Of a stretch of 64,000 nt of DNA, positions 36,684 to 49,440 are shown piece after piece. The stretch's first letter is position 1. Each line of letters starts with the position of its first letter. Position numbers and translations under genes: made by a program. The DNA is from Fagopyrum homotropicum (lineage: Eukaryota > Streptophyta > Magnoliopsida > Caryophyllales > Polygonaceae), in contig BSWB01000005.1 of NCBI GenBank assembly GCA_033239125.1, positions 116,808,494 to 116,872,493 on the forward strand, written 5' to 3'. A model generated the notes under the pieces. The model had not been told where the DNA came from. It was given only the letters and a program-made list of their open reading frames with translations, and did not search any database.

Positions 36684-39293
36684 TGTAACGGTCAAAAATC
36701 AAAAATGGCCTAATCGGGAATTTTAAGAAATTAAACGGGTTTAACGGAATTAAACCCTAGAGAAAAATAAAATAAATGGAAATGGATAAATTTCCGAAAG
36801 TCAAGCCATGGAAAATCATTATTTTATGTTATGAAGGATTCCCGAAAGTTTCATAAAATTATATCGACTTTGATTGGTATGTCGGTGTAATTTCTTATAA
36901 GGAATTTGGGTAAAAAGTGTAAAAATGAAAATAAAAAGGTAAAATGTATAAATTGACAAGATAAATATGAATGTCTGCAAATGTTATACATGTGAGAAGG
37001 AGTACAAATTGTAGGCTGATTAATCTTCATCATCAATTACCCTTGGACACCAAGCAAACTTTGGGGGGAGGAGGTACGTAAAAACTAAAGGAAGAAGAGA
37101 GTTGAGAGAGCTCTAGGAGCTGGGAAAACCAAGTTAAACCAAGCAGCCAACACCACCACCTTGTAGCCACCACTTCCACCATCACTCACCACCAGTAGTT
37201 GGCCGGAGAAGTCGCCGAAGAGGTCGCCGGAATCTGCAGAAAAAAGGGGAAACTTATATAAGGTATGCATATGGAGGTTGATTTGAGAAATACATTTAAG
37301 GTACCAAAACTCCATGAAAAGCCACCAAATTTTAACCCTATATACTTTGAGCTGCTAGGAAGAAGAATATATGATCAGATGTTGGTTTGGTTGCCTGAGT
37401 TGTAAGTTATAGCATGAAGAAGGTAGATCGAAAAAGCTGTTTGCGGAGTTTTCGATATGAGCTGTTAACTTGCTGCAATTATTTAAATGCCTTCCCATGG
37501 TCCGATCTTGCTGAATTTTTGATATGTTTTAGTACTAACAGTCTCCTATATCATATTAAAATTTGGGATCGATCTAACGGTGGGATCAAAAGTTACATGG
37601 GTTACATTAAAACGAAATGAGGTTACTTGTCCAGTTTTTTGTTGAAAGGTTGTGCAAAATAGTAGGAACTTTAAGGCATTTAACAGCAAGTGAAGTGAGG
37701 AATGTGGATGCATAAAGAAAGTGTCAGAGGAGGAAGGCATCATGTCATATACGTTGAAGATGGAGTTGTTGTCTACGGTGGATGCCACCATGCCTTACGT
37801 TTCTTTCAACATGTTAACGTTAACGCTTACAACACGTAACCAAATTCAACACTATCGTTAGTAATACCCACTCCTTAATTATACATAGAGTTAATTCTAA
37901 CTCTACTCAACAACTTCTCCCACGCAACCTTGTGGATTAGCATACATAACTAAGGTAAACAATCTATCTAAGTCTTATGAGGGTTGTTTGGTACATATAT
38001 AGGTACGAGAAAGGAGGATAGTCCGAGTGGGAATCGGACTCAATAACTAGTCGCGAGGTTTATCTTATTCGCAAGGTAAGTGTATATGAATTACACTTGC
38101 TTAATATATGTTATGTATTTAATATGCTATGATTTTATGCATGCTTGAGCGTATATATATGTTTGTTATGATTGTATGCATGCTTATATGTATATGAGTG
38201 AGACGATGATGATGACTTGATATTCCTTATGAAAGCATGCATGAGGTACATGAGATGACAGTGGAAAGAATGTGATGAAAGAATATGATGAAAGCATGAA
38301 ATTGAGTTATGATATGAAAGTGATAATATAGGATGGTAATTGATTAATTAGCCCAACTGGGTCCCGCACGGGTTTCCGGGGGACGAGGTCGCTACCTGAT
38401 CTACAGGGGGCCTCAGAGGTCGCTACCTGATCTACAGGGGGCCTCAAGATAAGAAAAACAGCCAGAGGTCGCTACCTGATCTACAGGGGGCCTCAAGATA
38501 AGAAAAATAGTCCAAGATCGCAACCTGATCTACAGGGGGTCTTAGGACAAGATGGCCGAGGTCGCTACCTGATCTACAGGGGGCCTATGACGCTATCGGG
38601 TTGGCCAACCGAAAGAAAAAAAAAAGAAAGAAAGAAAAGAAATACGAAAGCAATGAGAAAATATATCGTACGATCAGTTGGGGCTAGTTAGTTAATTATC
38701 ACCTATGCATCGATGCGATCGAGTCTAGCATGTTATATGTTATGTTATGATGTGATGAGATGATATGTTTATATGTGATGTGTGATAACATGCTTGAATG
38801 TTTATGTGAAATGTGATATGAATGGTTGTGGAATGATATGTGAATGTGGATATGTATGTGTGCTTGGAAATGTAAGGAAGGGTATAGAGTGTCCTTTGGG
38901 GACGGAATATTAGATACTTATATATATTGGGAGAGTGCGATTTGTATACCCTTACTGAGCGTGTGGCTCATTGTTGTTATATCCACATATTTTTCAGCTA
39001 CTCAGACTCGGCCTAACCAAGGCAAGGACGTTGGACCCAACACCTGGATTTGAGATCATATTAGGTGGGTTGTTATGGGATGCTACCGCCTAGGATGTTT
39101 TGCATGGTTTTAAAACAGTTGTGTTTTTGTTAAACAGGGTTTTATGACGTATGTTAGTATGTATATATGTGGTGAAGATGGTTGTAAGATAAAGTTTTAA
39201 AATTTTACGTTTTCCGCTTTTCCGCTTTTCCACTTATTGCTTTAAACAGGGTTAATTAACTGGTAATCAACTAGAAATGAAATAGGTGTCACA
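36684..39293 (+). repeat. 3' LTR of the gypsy element (2610 bp)
   Basis: Same ends and internal repeats as the 5' LTR. The 36-bp length difference is explained by five fewer TTTTCCGC units and a 4-bp insertion near 36873. Confidence 0.95.
38384..38588 (+). repeat. 30-bp tandem repeats inside the 3' LTR
   Basis: Same five-unit array as at 30962-31166, with only isolated base differences. Confidence 0.9.
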
Positions 39294-40789
39294 CCCTGAA
39301 CTATTGCATCTCAGACGTATGGTCCCCGTTTGCAGATCCTTCACAGAAAAACAAACGGATCAAACTCGACACTAGCTAAGTTATCAAAAGTGAAGCGTCT
39401 AACGGATACGAGATTTTTAACTATTTTTGGTGCAACAAGGACATTGGATAGGCGTAAGAGTTGTTTGGTGGTAGGAAAAATGGTTTTTCCAATACTTGTA
39501 GATGGAATACGCATGCCGTTGCCAACAATTACTGAATTAGAAGGACCATTATGCGAAAAGACGAGACTGTACCTGGTGTATGAGTTATGTGTGATGTGAT
39601 GCCAGTGTCCATGTACCAATTGTTGTCCGTCGGATTCAATGACATTGTTGCAAAAGAGTTATCTAATGCAGTGGGCTGAAAGTCATAACCCGGATGAGCC
39701 TACTGGAATTGTTGTTGTGTGCCTGGCCCAACAGAACTGTGCTAAAATTGCTGCTGATGTGGGTAAGAACAATTGGGCCTGTTATGATATGGGATTGCTG
39801 AAGGCCATCCTGGAGGAGGTGGGCCAGGAGGAAGTTGAGTTGTGGGTTGCGTCAGTGGAAGCCAACCACGGGAAGTGTTCCATACGAACCTTCCTTGCCA
39901 TTGAGTGCTGTCGCCAGGAGGACGTTGCCAGCCCCGTCGGCCCTGATTATGCTTCTACTGGTTCCAGAAGGTGGTTGCCATAGCAGTGCCGGCCGAAGGT
40001 GGCGACGACGAACCCGATGGTGGGCTGCGGGTTTTTGCAGTGAGGACGGTGCTAGACGACCTACATTTGTTTGAGACACCATTCGGGTTTCCTCGAGTTG
40101 CAACTGAGATCGAACCTTTGTGAAGGACGGTAGCGGATTAGTTTATTGAATTAAACTTGTTGCCACATTATACTCGATAGGAAGACCCGAAATTAGTTGA
40201 AGAACAAGGCGCGTTTCAGGAACCGGTGAACCAACGCCTTTGAGTTGATCCACTAAAGACTTGAGTTGTAAACAGTATGCGTTGATGGACGAAAAACCAG
40301 ATAACTTAGAATTTGAGAACTCATGTTCGAGGTAGACGGTACAGGTGTTTTTGTTATCCTGAAAGATATCCTTGACTCGATTCCAAGTCTGAAGACTCGT
40401 ATCGTCAGAGTCGAGAATTTGCAAAAGGATGTCCCGTGAAACGGTATTGTAGATCCATTGTAGGACAACAACGTCAACTTGTTGCCATAACGAATCATCA
40501 ATAAGCGTAGGTTTGGGAATCCTCTCATCGATGTGATCGAGAACATTATGAGCTTTCGCCGTGACGCGAAATAAGGTGACCCAAGAAGCATACGGAGTGT
40601 CATGATCGAGAACGAGGGCAATGTTGTTCTTGATATTGGAGATCCCTAGGGCAGAGTGGAAAGAGGGCTTCCGTTCTGCAGTCATCGATGGATCGTTGAA
40701 AGGGAAGCAGCGGTGGCGGAGAAGAGCTCGACGCGAGTTAGTTGCCGAATAGTGGAAGTAGGTTTAGAGGAAAGGGAAGCCTGATACCA
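39294..40789 (-). pseudogene. Copia gag and protease part of the old element (broken)
   Basis: The minus strand carries a UBN2-type gag of 180 codons at 40143-40685 (HDTPYASWVTLFRVTAKAHN, SLVDQLKGVGSPVPETRLVL, LISGLPIEYNVATSLIQ). The protease/GAG-pre-integrase region is at 39341-39619 (NSVIVGNGMRIPSTSIGKT, VAPKIVKNLVSVRRF). It is joined by a stop-containing linker. It begins just inside the 5' LTR and PBS. Confidence 0.82.
40780..40789 (-). other. Primer-binding site of the old copia element
   Basis: The minus strand reads TGGTATCAGG directly next to the LTR end. It matches the initiator Met tRNA complement at nine of ten bases. Confidence 0.75.
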
Positions 40790-40901
40790 TGTGAGAATAC
40801 GATGAATTCCCCTTACGGTTTCCGTCAATAGACATCTCATATTAATAAGAATACGAGTTTACATAATTACATAGGGCAACCCTCTATTTACAATAATTAC
40901 A
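40790..40901 (-). repeat. 5' LTR of the old copia element
   Basis: 112 bp, matching 24344-24459. Confidence 0.8.
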
Positions 40902-40961
40902 TAATCTATCAGACGACACATCATGCTGTTTGCCTACCGTCTAGCTCGATGTATATAATAT

Positions 40962-41986
40962 TTAGGGAAATTCCGGATGGTACCCTCGTGGTTTGGGGTA
41001 TTCCGGATTTTGCCCACCAGTTTTTTCAAGTTCGGATGGTACCCTCAAGTTTATGTTGTTTTCCGGATTTTGCCCAAATTCATTACACTTTTTAAAATTC
41101 TATTAAAAACATACAAAAGAAAATAAACTAAAATTAAAAAACAACTTAAAATAGAAAGAATAATTAATTTATTTTAAAAATAAAGAAAACAGTAACTTTT
41201 TAAAAAAATATATATATATTATATTAATTTAAAAATAAATTCGTTAGATAATTTTTAAAAAATTTAAAAAAATCAGTGTTTTCTTTTATTTTAAAAATAA
41301 ATAAATTGGGTAAGCATTTTTTAACAAAATCTAAAAAAATAAGTTTTATACTTTATTTCAAAAATAAATAAAATAAGGATTTTTAAAAAAAATTTAAAAA
41401 ATCACTGTTTTAATTTATTATTAAATTGAATAAATCAGTTTTCTATTTTTTTATTTTTTAATATTACTTTATTTTCTTTCTTTTAGTTTTGGGAAATAAA
41501 TAAAATAGAAAAATTATTTATTTATTTTAATAATAAATTAAAACAGTGCTTTTTTTTATTATTTAAAAGAGTCCTTATTTTATTTATTTTTTAAATAAAG
41601 TATAACACTTATACTTTTTAGATTTTGTAAAAAATATGCTAATTCAATTATTTATTTTTAAAATAAATAAAACACTGATTTTTGATTTTTTTTAAAATTT
41701 ATCTAATTTATTTATTTTTAAATTAATATAATATATTTTTTTTTTATAAAAGTTACTGTTTTACTTTATTTTTAAATTAAATAAATTATTATTTCTATTT
41801 TAAGTTGTTTTTTAATTTTAGTTTATTTTTTTTGTATGTTTTTAATGGAATTTAAAAAAGTGTAATGAATTTGGGCAAAATCCGGAAAACAACATAAACT
41901 CAAGGGTACCATTCGAACTTGAAAAAACTGGTGGGCAAAATCCGGAATACCCCAAACCACGAGGGTACCATCCGGAATTTCCCTAA
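40962..41986. mobile_element. About 1-kb foldback (long inverted repeat) element
   Basis: Two arms of about 500 bp are inverted copies of each other almost to the centre (near 41475). The outer 80 bp of each arm (TTAGGGAAATTCCGGATGGT inward) match nearly perfectly. The inner parts are A/T-rich and more diverged. ATATT lies outside both TAGGG ends and may be a 5-bp target duplication, though the flanks are AT-rich. No coding capacity. Confidence 0.85.
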
Positions 41987-42677
41987 TATTTATATATATT
42001 TGAAACTAGCAAGTAATATATAAAAAAATCAAGTGAAAATAATTTTTTAGTTCAAATTCATCTTTGACGGTGTGTAGTGTGACGAAGATCCTAGTGAGTG
42101 TCAAAGTGGTAAAGTAAATCCGTCTCCGTATAACTAGCACTTTTGTTTATTATCCATATGCATTTCATCGATAGTCCGACACACTGTAATTAAAATTACA
42201 CATTTATTAAAATTTCACAAAAGTGTTTTAACGACATGTATATTCTATTTATCATTTGTTAAGAAGGTTTCCTCTATAAATCCTATTAAAATCATCACAG
42301 TCAACCACATTAAACTTAATTCATCAAAGTTGTTGTACATATTTCAAGCCTAATTCTAACAGCTTAACCTTAATATTTGAAGATCTAACTCATAGGAGAG
42401 ATTTATTACTTATTTTTGAGTTGTCTTTCTTAAAAAGATAGTTACAAATTTGAGTTTTTACGGACTAAGTAGGTCACTAGCTAGATCAATGACGCTCATC
42501 GAACATTTGTACTTGGATTACCCTCAAACTTTACAACAACAACTTAAGCTCATTAAGGCTCAATCAATCCATATGTGCCGCACAAAAGTAACTTAGAAGC
42601 CCAAGATCTCGAAGTCAATTTGAAACTATCGTAGAGAAGACTTGACAAGATCATGTTATGGTCATTAGGAGTGAGAT
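41987..42677. other. Intergenic DNA, nothing identified
   Basis: AT-rich, no frame with a domain, no clear repeat structure. Confidence 0.5.
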
Positions 42678-42680
42678 TAA

Positions 42681-43048
42681 GGGGGTGTATTCAATTAAAT
42701 TTTACAGGAATTTTTTGAAGTTTAAAAGTGTATGGGTATTTAATATAGATTTTTAAAAGTCCATATAAATCTTTAGGTATACAATTAGGATTTAAAAATT
42801 TTCATAAAATTCAAATGGTATTTAAAAGTTTGTTGAATTTAAAATAATCTATTATTTCATTAATTTTGTAGGATTCTTTATTACTTATATACATACATAA
42901 ACTCTTTTGAAATCTTCTCCCAACACATGAGATTTTCACAGAATTTGTATTGACTTTATATAGAATTAAAATATCCCACATAATCAGCAAATTCTATAAT
43001 TATTAAGAATGAGTCAAAATTTTTAAAAGTTTGGATTGAATGCACCCC
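42681..43048. mobile_element. Tourist-like (PIF/Harbinger) MITE
   Basis: 368 bp. Ends GGGGGTGTATTCAAT and, reverse complemented, GGGGTGCATTCAAT. Flanked by TAA on both sides (42678-42680 and 43049-43051), the 3-bp duplication of this superfamily. A/T-rich interior, non-coding. It lies about 1.6 kb upstream of the GPAT gene. Confidence 0.75.
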
Positions 43049-43051
43049 TAA

Positions 43052-44603
43052 GTTGAGACATGTGTACATGTGCAATTGGTTTGCATTTTGAATTAAGATG
43101 GGTGCACCAGTGGTCCATCTACAACTAAACTTGCTAGTTCCTTGTTCATCAGTTAGGAGTATTTGAATGAAGAGAAGAGCAGTGTCAGATGAAGATGAAC
43201 AATTGTTGCTGTGTTAGACCACCTATAATGGGATTTCAACCATTAAAAATATATTAAATTTTAGATAAATAATATAAATTTGAACCATAATTCTTCGCAA
43301 CGTTTTTAATATTTAAACAATGAAGATAGATATTTATAAGCATTTTGATTGGTGACATGTAGCAATGAAATCCACATTTTTTTTATTTTTCAACTGTTTT
43401 GATTTACAATTATTTCTTTTTAAAGTACTTGACAACTAAATAAATATTCTAATTAAAATAAATATATTTGGAGAAAATTTATTTTAAGATATTATTTATA
43501 TTTATCATATAAATTATTAATCTAATACATACATGTAATACATCCAAGCTATTATGCATAAAATAATATTAAATATATAATTATTTTAAAAATAATTAGT
43601 GAAGTAATGTATTAATTCAATCAAAATGTTTTAGTTTTTTCCAGGTACTATTTACTTTAATTTTTACACCAAAATTTGACATAATTTATTTTAGAATTTT
43701 ATAAAATTTAAAAGGGAAAGTAGTACGTGATATAGGCGGCATGGGCATTAGTAAAGCAAAAATGATGTCATAAATGGAAAGCGTTGGGAATTAGGTTTGC
43801 CAACCATTTTTGTGGGCTACCCACTTCTTTTATGCTCCCATCGATTTATCTCAACCCAATTTCACCCACCGGTTTGACTCTACTATTCACCCATAGTTAA
43901 ACGTAAATGTAAATTTCATGACAACGTACAATTGGATAACTTGAAATGACGAATTTAGTGCACTTCAACTTCCAACCCACCCACTCCGGAACAAGCAAGT
44001 CTTATCCTCCTCATCAACCAACTTATTTATTTATTTTTAAAAAAAATTCCATTATTTAAGCTGACTAAACTTTAATATCCCGTAATTTATATACTAATCT
44101 TTGGCGGGCTCAATAGTTGATGTACCGTTCTAAACAATGAGATACTAAAATTTAGTCAGCCTAAAAAATGGATACTGTCTGGACAATTTTCTCATTTATT
44201 TAAATAAAAAACTTTATTACCTTGAAGTTTTTACTACATTTTTATCTTTGCAAACTTTACATTTCATACATTTTATATACACCAAAACAATAATTTTTTA
44301 TATAAAAAATTGTTTTTTTTATGATGATAGTTGGCAACAAATTAATTATTGTAATCTTTTTACAATATAATTTGAACATGGTTTGGTCAACTTTCTCTGA
44401 AAAAATTTCAACATATATTATAGTTATTGTAATAGTTTATTTACGATTTTACATCTATGATCGTGACAATATTTGAATGAGATTATTTTTTAGATCTTGT
44501 TTGATGGATCTCAAAAAAAAAAAAAAGACTGTGGGGGTTATTACTAATAGTATGAAAATGAGGAATGTGCAAATGAAAAGCGCTTTCGGTGATTTCCTCC
44601 TTG
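43052..44603. other. Upstream region of the GPAT gene
   Basis: AT-rich, no gene. It presumably holds the GPAT promoter. Apart from the TATA box I see no regulatory motif that I would defend. Confidence 0.45.
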
Positions 44604-44610
44604 TATAAAA
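44604..44610 (+). promoter_or_regulatory. TATA box of the GPAT gene
   Basis: TATAAAA in the context CCTTGTATAAAACCCC, 60 bp before the start codon. This implies a short leader of roughly 30 nt. Confidence 0.7.
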
Positions 44611-44663
44611 CCCCTCAAGCAACCTCTCACTGAAAACACATTCTCCTCTCCTAATCTCCAACC

Positions 44664-47331
44664 ATGGTGTCGTCGCCGGCGAGTGACAGATTTCCTTCCA
44701 TTTCCAAATGCCGACCGGAGAACAAGACTTACAAATCCGTGGCCGCCGATCTCGACGGAACTCTCCTAATCTCAAACAGCTCCTTCCCCTACTTCATGCT
44801 GGTTGCCGTCGAGGCCGGGAGCTTCCTTCGAGGTCTTGTTCTCCTCCTCTCCCTCCCTTTCATCATCGTCTCCTACCTATTCATCTCCGAAGCCCTCGCC
44901 ATTAACACCATGATCTTCATCTCCTTCGCCGGCCTCCGGATCCGCGACATCGAGCTGGCCGCGCGTGGGGTTCTCCCTCGCTTCTACGCGCGTGACGTTA
45001 GGAAGGAGAGTTGGGAGGTGTTTAATTCGTGCCAGGGTCGGCGCGTGGTCGTCACCGCCAACCCTACGATCATGGTCGAGCCCTTCATTAGGGATTTCCT
45101 CGGCGGGGACAAGGTTTTGGGCACGGAGATCGAGGTTAACCCCAAGACCAAACGCGCAACTGGCTTCGTTAAGAAGCCTGGGGTTCTGGTCGCCTCTAGA
45201 AAGAGGGAAGCTGTGTTGGCGGAGTTCGGTGATGAGTTGCCGGAGGTTGGCCTCGGCGATCGCACCTCCGATCACGATTTCATGGCTCTTTGTAAGGTAA
45301 CTACCATCAACACTTATGATGTGATTTGAAATGAACATGAGATCATAAACACCATCAATTGCTAACTTAATTATACAAGAATGTGAATGTCAATGTTTTA
45401 GTATGCATGCCACATGAATTGTTTCAGCTAGCGTTTCGTATGTAATAAACTAACAAAAAAGAGATTGTAACAATTGGTCGTATATATAGCCATGTGAGAT
45501 AACTGGCTTAGAAGAAGAAGGTACTACGAAAGGTAGAGCAAGTTAGGGCAAAATATTGGGTTTGGAAATCACTAAAATATGATAGCTTAGTTAATGTGAA
45601 GGTGAAGTTTGTGATGTAGTATTGTTAAAAAATGTTTTTAAAATTTAAAAATTATGAAATTAATTAAAATTATAAAATTAATTTAATCATCTTCACTCCA
45701 TTTAATACTCGTTCATTATTTTTATGTTGTTTTCACTCCGCTTACCAAAAGGAAACTTGCTATTTTATTGTTTGAAAAAAATAAAGTTTATTTAAATTGG
45801 GAGCCTAAAATAGCATAATCTAAATTCATTGTTGTCTCTAGCCTCATACAATTTTATTATTAACTTTTAGTTACAAACTTCATATTTCATAAGTAGTGGG
45901 AGCCTAAAATTAAAATAGCATAAATATGAGAGTAAAAAAATGGTGGGGAACATAGCCACGTGCCGTATTAAAGACTATGGATTAATGGTGTACTTTGCGA
46001 TATGTAGCTCAACTACTTTAGACTGCAAACATATTAATGATCGATGAGCCACTTTTAATACCTCCATCCAACTTCTTCTTTTGTGGTTCTCCAACACCCT
46101 TTAGTACCATTCAATCATAAATGAGTTGTTTCTGACTGCATCGTTATTTTTTCTTTGAAATTTTTTTGTTTCTGACTGCATCATTATTTTTTCTTTGAAA
46201 AATTTCTGCCATCTTTTCGATGGTTATCATTTATTTTTCGTTTTTTTTTAAATCTTTCTTGAGGATTAGTTTATTTGTCGATTTTTCGACCTTTCCATTC
46301 AATAATGGACACATCATTTATTGGATCGAACCTATTTGAAAAAAAAATCATAAATGAGTTGCTACTTGTAATGTGACCGAGATTAAATATTTTCACTTTT
46401 GCAAATAACATTAAATAAGTGAAGGTATATTTGCTGTGCGCTACAGGAAGCGTACATGGTACCCCGAGACAAATCAGCAAAAGCAGTACCACCCGAATCA
46501 CTCCGGTCAAGAATCATCTTCCACGACGGCCGCCTCGTACAGCGCCCGGACCCACTCAACGCCATCGTCACCTTCCTATGGCTACCCTTCGGCTTCCTCC
46601 TCTCTCTAGTCCGCGTCTACTTCAACATCCCTTTGCCGGAGCGCATTGTCCGATACACCTACCCGATGCTCGGGATCAATCTTGTAATCAAAGGAACCCC
46701 GCCGCCTCCCCCGTCTCCCGGCTCCCCCGGAAATCTCTACATTTGCAACCACCGCACGGCGCTCGACCCCATCATCATCGCCATCGCTCTCGGCCGAAAA
46801 GTCTCCTGCGTCACCTACAGCGTCTCCAAGCTCTCGCGCTTCCAGTCTCCCATCCCGGCCGTCGCCCTCACCCGGGACCGTGCCGCTGACGCCGAGATGA
46901 TCAAATCGATTCTCCAGAAGGGCGATCTGGTAATTTGTCCCGAGGGGACCACTTGCCGCGAGCCTTATCTTCTCAGATTCAGCGCCTTGTTTGCTGAGCT
47001 GAGTGACCGGATAGTGCCGGTGGCGATGAACTGCCGGCAGAACAGGTTCAACGGGACGACGGTCATGGGGACCAAGTTCTGGGACGCGTATTTCTTCTTT
47101 ATGAACCCACGTCCAACATACGAGGTCACCTTCCTTGATAAGCTTCCACCTGAGATGACCTGTAAGGCTGGCGGCAAATCCTCCATTGACGTCGCCAACC
47201 ACGTCCAGAAGGTCATCGCCTCCGTCCTCGGCTTCGAGTGCACCAACCTCACCCGCAAGGACAAGTACATGCTTCTTGGTGGTAACGACGGCAAGGTTGA
47301 CTCCATTTCTGCTTCCAAAAAGGGCTCTTAG
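44664..47331 (+). CDS. GPAT4/GPAT8: sn-glycerol-3-phosphate 2-O-acyltransferase/phosphatase, GPAT4/GPAT8 clade
   Basis: A land-plant enzyme of cutin synthesis at the ER. It moves an (often omega-oxidised) acyl group from CoA to the sn-2 position of glycerol 3-phosphate and removes the phosphate, giving 2-monoacylglycerol. Two exons, 44664-45296 and 46447-47331, join in phase 0 (CK/EAYMVP) to 505 aa, the usual length of the clade. The N-terminal HAD-like phosphatase has DLDGT (Asp29, Asp31) and GDRTSDHD (198-205), both intact. GPAT5-type members lack an active phosphatase. Membrane segments lie at about 38-80 and 250-270. The acyltransferase has NHRTALD (His313, Asp318), then PEGTTCREPYLLRF (375 on) and VPVAMN. 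SVAADLDGTLLIS, EIEVNPKTKRATGFVKKPGV and YFFFMNPRP fit GPAT4/8 better than GPAT6. The 1150-bp intron is GT-AG. Confidence 0.93.
46129..46200 (+). repeat. Direct duplication in the GPAT intron
   Basis: TTTCTGACTGCATC(G/A)TTATT followed by TTTTCTTTGAAA occurs twice, 40 bp apart. A recent tandem slip in non-coding DNA. Confidence 0.8.
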
Positions 47332-49440
47332 ATCGATCTATTAATTGCGCCTCATATTATTATTATTATTAATTTTTTTTCTTAAATGTGGTTAATGTAA
47401 TGAGAGCCCTTTACTTGATTATTTTCAGATTGTGGTACGTTGTTGGTGCAGTACCGGCATTTGATGGATGTGTTATTTATATGTTTCATGACATCATAAC
47501 TAACTAATCAAATGGGTTTTCTAGTTTACGGCTAAACTAAAATATCATCGGTTACGCTATACACATACGAAAGCTATCATAAAAAATTAGGAATTTTCAA
47601 TCATCGTAACAATGAATAATTTTATACATAACAAATATACAAACAGAAGCCAAACTCTTCCCACTATTGATAGGGCGAAAAAAACCTTCCACAAACCACA
47701 GTCATCCGTTGCCTCCTCTTCTTCCTCCCAAATGGCTTCCACCAATGTACAAATCAAAGCAGAATAACTAAATACAAAGATAAGGCTCTAGCACCACCGT
47801 TGTTTCCGATCAAAGATCTCAAAAAGCTCCCAAATCACCAAAAGATACGTGGAAAAACCCTAACGCTGCCGTCGTTTTGCTCAACCACACTCTAGCCTTT
47901 CTCTGGAGTGCTTGACACATTCTCTTCTTCAACGTTCCTCTCTTTCGATCTCTTCAAGTTCCCCAAGTTCGATCCGGATCTCCCTCTTCTCTCAGTCCGT
48001 TCATGTTGTCAGATGAGTGTCTTGGAGATTTATCTAGGTTGTTGAGGGGACGAGATGTCTTTGAAGCCTCAACGTCGACTCCTTTGTGATCCGGCGGAGA
48101 TTCCGGGATGGGGACATCCCTCTCTTTCTCCTCTGGATGGATGCTCATCGAAAAGACTCATGGCCAAGCGGTTTTCTTCTATGTCTTTCTTTTCATCAAA
48201 GCCCTTCGCATTCTCTTTTTGTTTAAATGTTGTTCATCATAAAATAAGTTGAAATAGACATACTCACATTTGCATATAAGGGCAGGTATTCCTGAAATAC
48301 AACTCAAAAGTCATCTCCTTTCTTATGATCAAATAATCATCTTCAGAATAGTCCGACACCACAACGAGGACTCTATTAATACAATGAGCATCTCTCAAGA
48401 CTTCCATAGCCGAAACTATGTAAAGTTTCATGAACTTATGGATCTCACGTACAATAAACGAAATGAAGTATAAGATCACAACATGTTGTATCATATACGA
48501 TGAAAAAAATTTGATCTAACCTACATAAAACCGGAACACCTTTGGACGTCCACAACACGAGCTTGTTTTTTTTCCCCACATGGTTTACATGGAGTTAGTT
48601 TCTCTGCATCTCTCATCCTCCTCATGTTCAACCCTAAACTTCACTTTTTTACATGGTCGGTCGACCTTGTCGATTCTGACCTGAACCCGAACCATGCTCG
48701 AACCAACTTCACGCTCTCTTTGTTGTACGAGATCTAAAATCTCTTCCTTTTGTTCTTACAATTGATGGTTTTGTCATCGTTACACTCCCAAGATGTATAT
48801 GTCATCATATTTCGAAGTTATCCGCTCTATTTGATCTTCAATTAGTGTATTTGAATCCATTATCTCCATGAAGTTGTTGAAGGATACTACGTGATGTCGT
48901 CTAAACTTACATCATTTAAGTGCTTGGATTCCTGCATATTATATCTCTTTTGGAGTGATTTATGTTCATACAATGCATAATACATTCACATTACAAATTA
49001 TGGTGTCTACTTCCGTTTATTTCATGTTTTGGGCGTTACAGGCCAATTATTAAGTAATTCTATCAAAAAGACGCGCCGAAACAAGAGAGATCGATCTTCC
49101 CCGAGTCAGGAGTTGTATTACAACATGATACAAGACTGAAGATCAACAAACCAAGTAGCACATATCCGGAATGGACACTTAGTAGATTTCTAGAGTTTCG
49201 AATCGAAGAATTACACTTGACATGGGGACTCACACGAGTAGTTTAGCAGTGTGGTGACCGTGTGGATCCTTCCCTAATTGCCTTCACTGCTGAGTTGACC
49301 AAAGTTGACATGATACGGTTAGGATACGACATTAACACAAGCAATTTGGACGTGTCATGCCCGTTTCATGCAATGCCATCACCGTTTTGCATACATTGTT
49401 ATTTTACGAGAATTATCTAGTTAATCCATTGTGTGTTAGG
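47332..49440. other. GPAT 3' flank and unclassified intergenic DNA
   Basis: The first 100-200 bp should be the GPAT 3' UTR (ATT repeats, T-rich). Between 47650 and 48250 the minus strand has a short hydrophilic frame (MSIHPEEKERDVPIPESPP, 64 aa) in a less AT-rich setting. It may be a TE fragment, but I cannot name it. Nothing else is recognisable. Confidence 0.35.

Larger units (their letters stand above)
29265..39293 (+). mobile_element. Full-length Ty3/gypsy chromodomain (Tekay/Del-like) retrotransposon
   Basis: A 10,029-bp element with TSD CCCTG (29260-29264 and 39294-39298). The LTRs are about 2.6 kb, start TGTAACGGTC and end AGGTGTCACA, and differ by few substitutions plus a tandem-repeat length change. 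The PBS is TGGTATCAGAGC at 31918. One polyprotein frame runs gag, PR, RT, RNase H, IN, chromodomain. Long LTRs and a C-terminal chromodomain point to the Tekay/Del chromovirus lineage. It is inserted into, and opposite in orientation to, the old copia. Confidence 0.96.
24344..40901 (-). mobile_element. Old minus-strand Ty1/copia element with two nested insertions
   Basis: Short LTRs (24344-24459 and 40790-40901) start TGTGAGAATACGATGAATTC and end ATTACA. They differ at roughly a tenth of positions. The minus strand reads TGGTATCAGG (PBS) directly after the right LTR, then gag, protease, integrase, RT and RNase H. Two foreign elements (26282-28098 and 29265-39293) interrupt it. Removing them leaves about 4.7 kb, a normal copia length. 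No clear outer target duplication is present. Confidence 0.88.

Noticed and set aside
43215..43790. Possible hAT MITE starting TAGACCACCTATAATGGG
   Set aside because: No matching inverted end or duplication found on the right side.
44877..45338. Minus-strand frame of 153 aa opposite GPAT exon 1
   Set aside because: Shadow of the GC-rich GPAT coding strand. The plus-strand frame has the conserved motifs.
46606..47202. Minus-strand frame of 198 aa opposite GPAT exon 2
   Set aside because: Shadow of the acyltransferase exon, without a family match.
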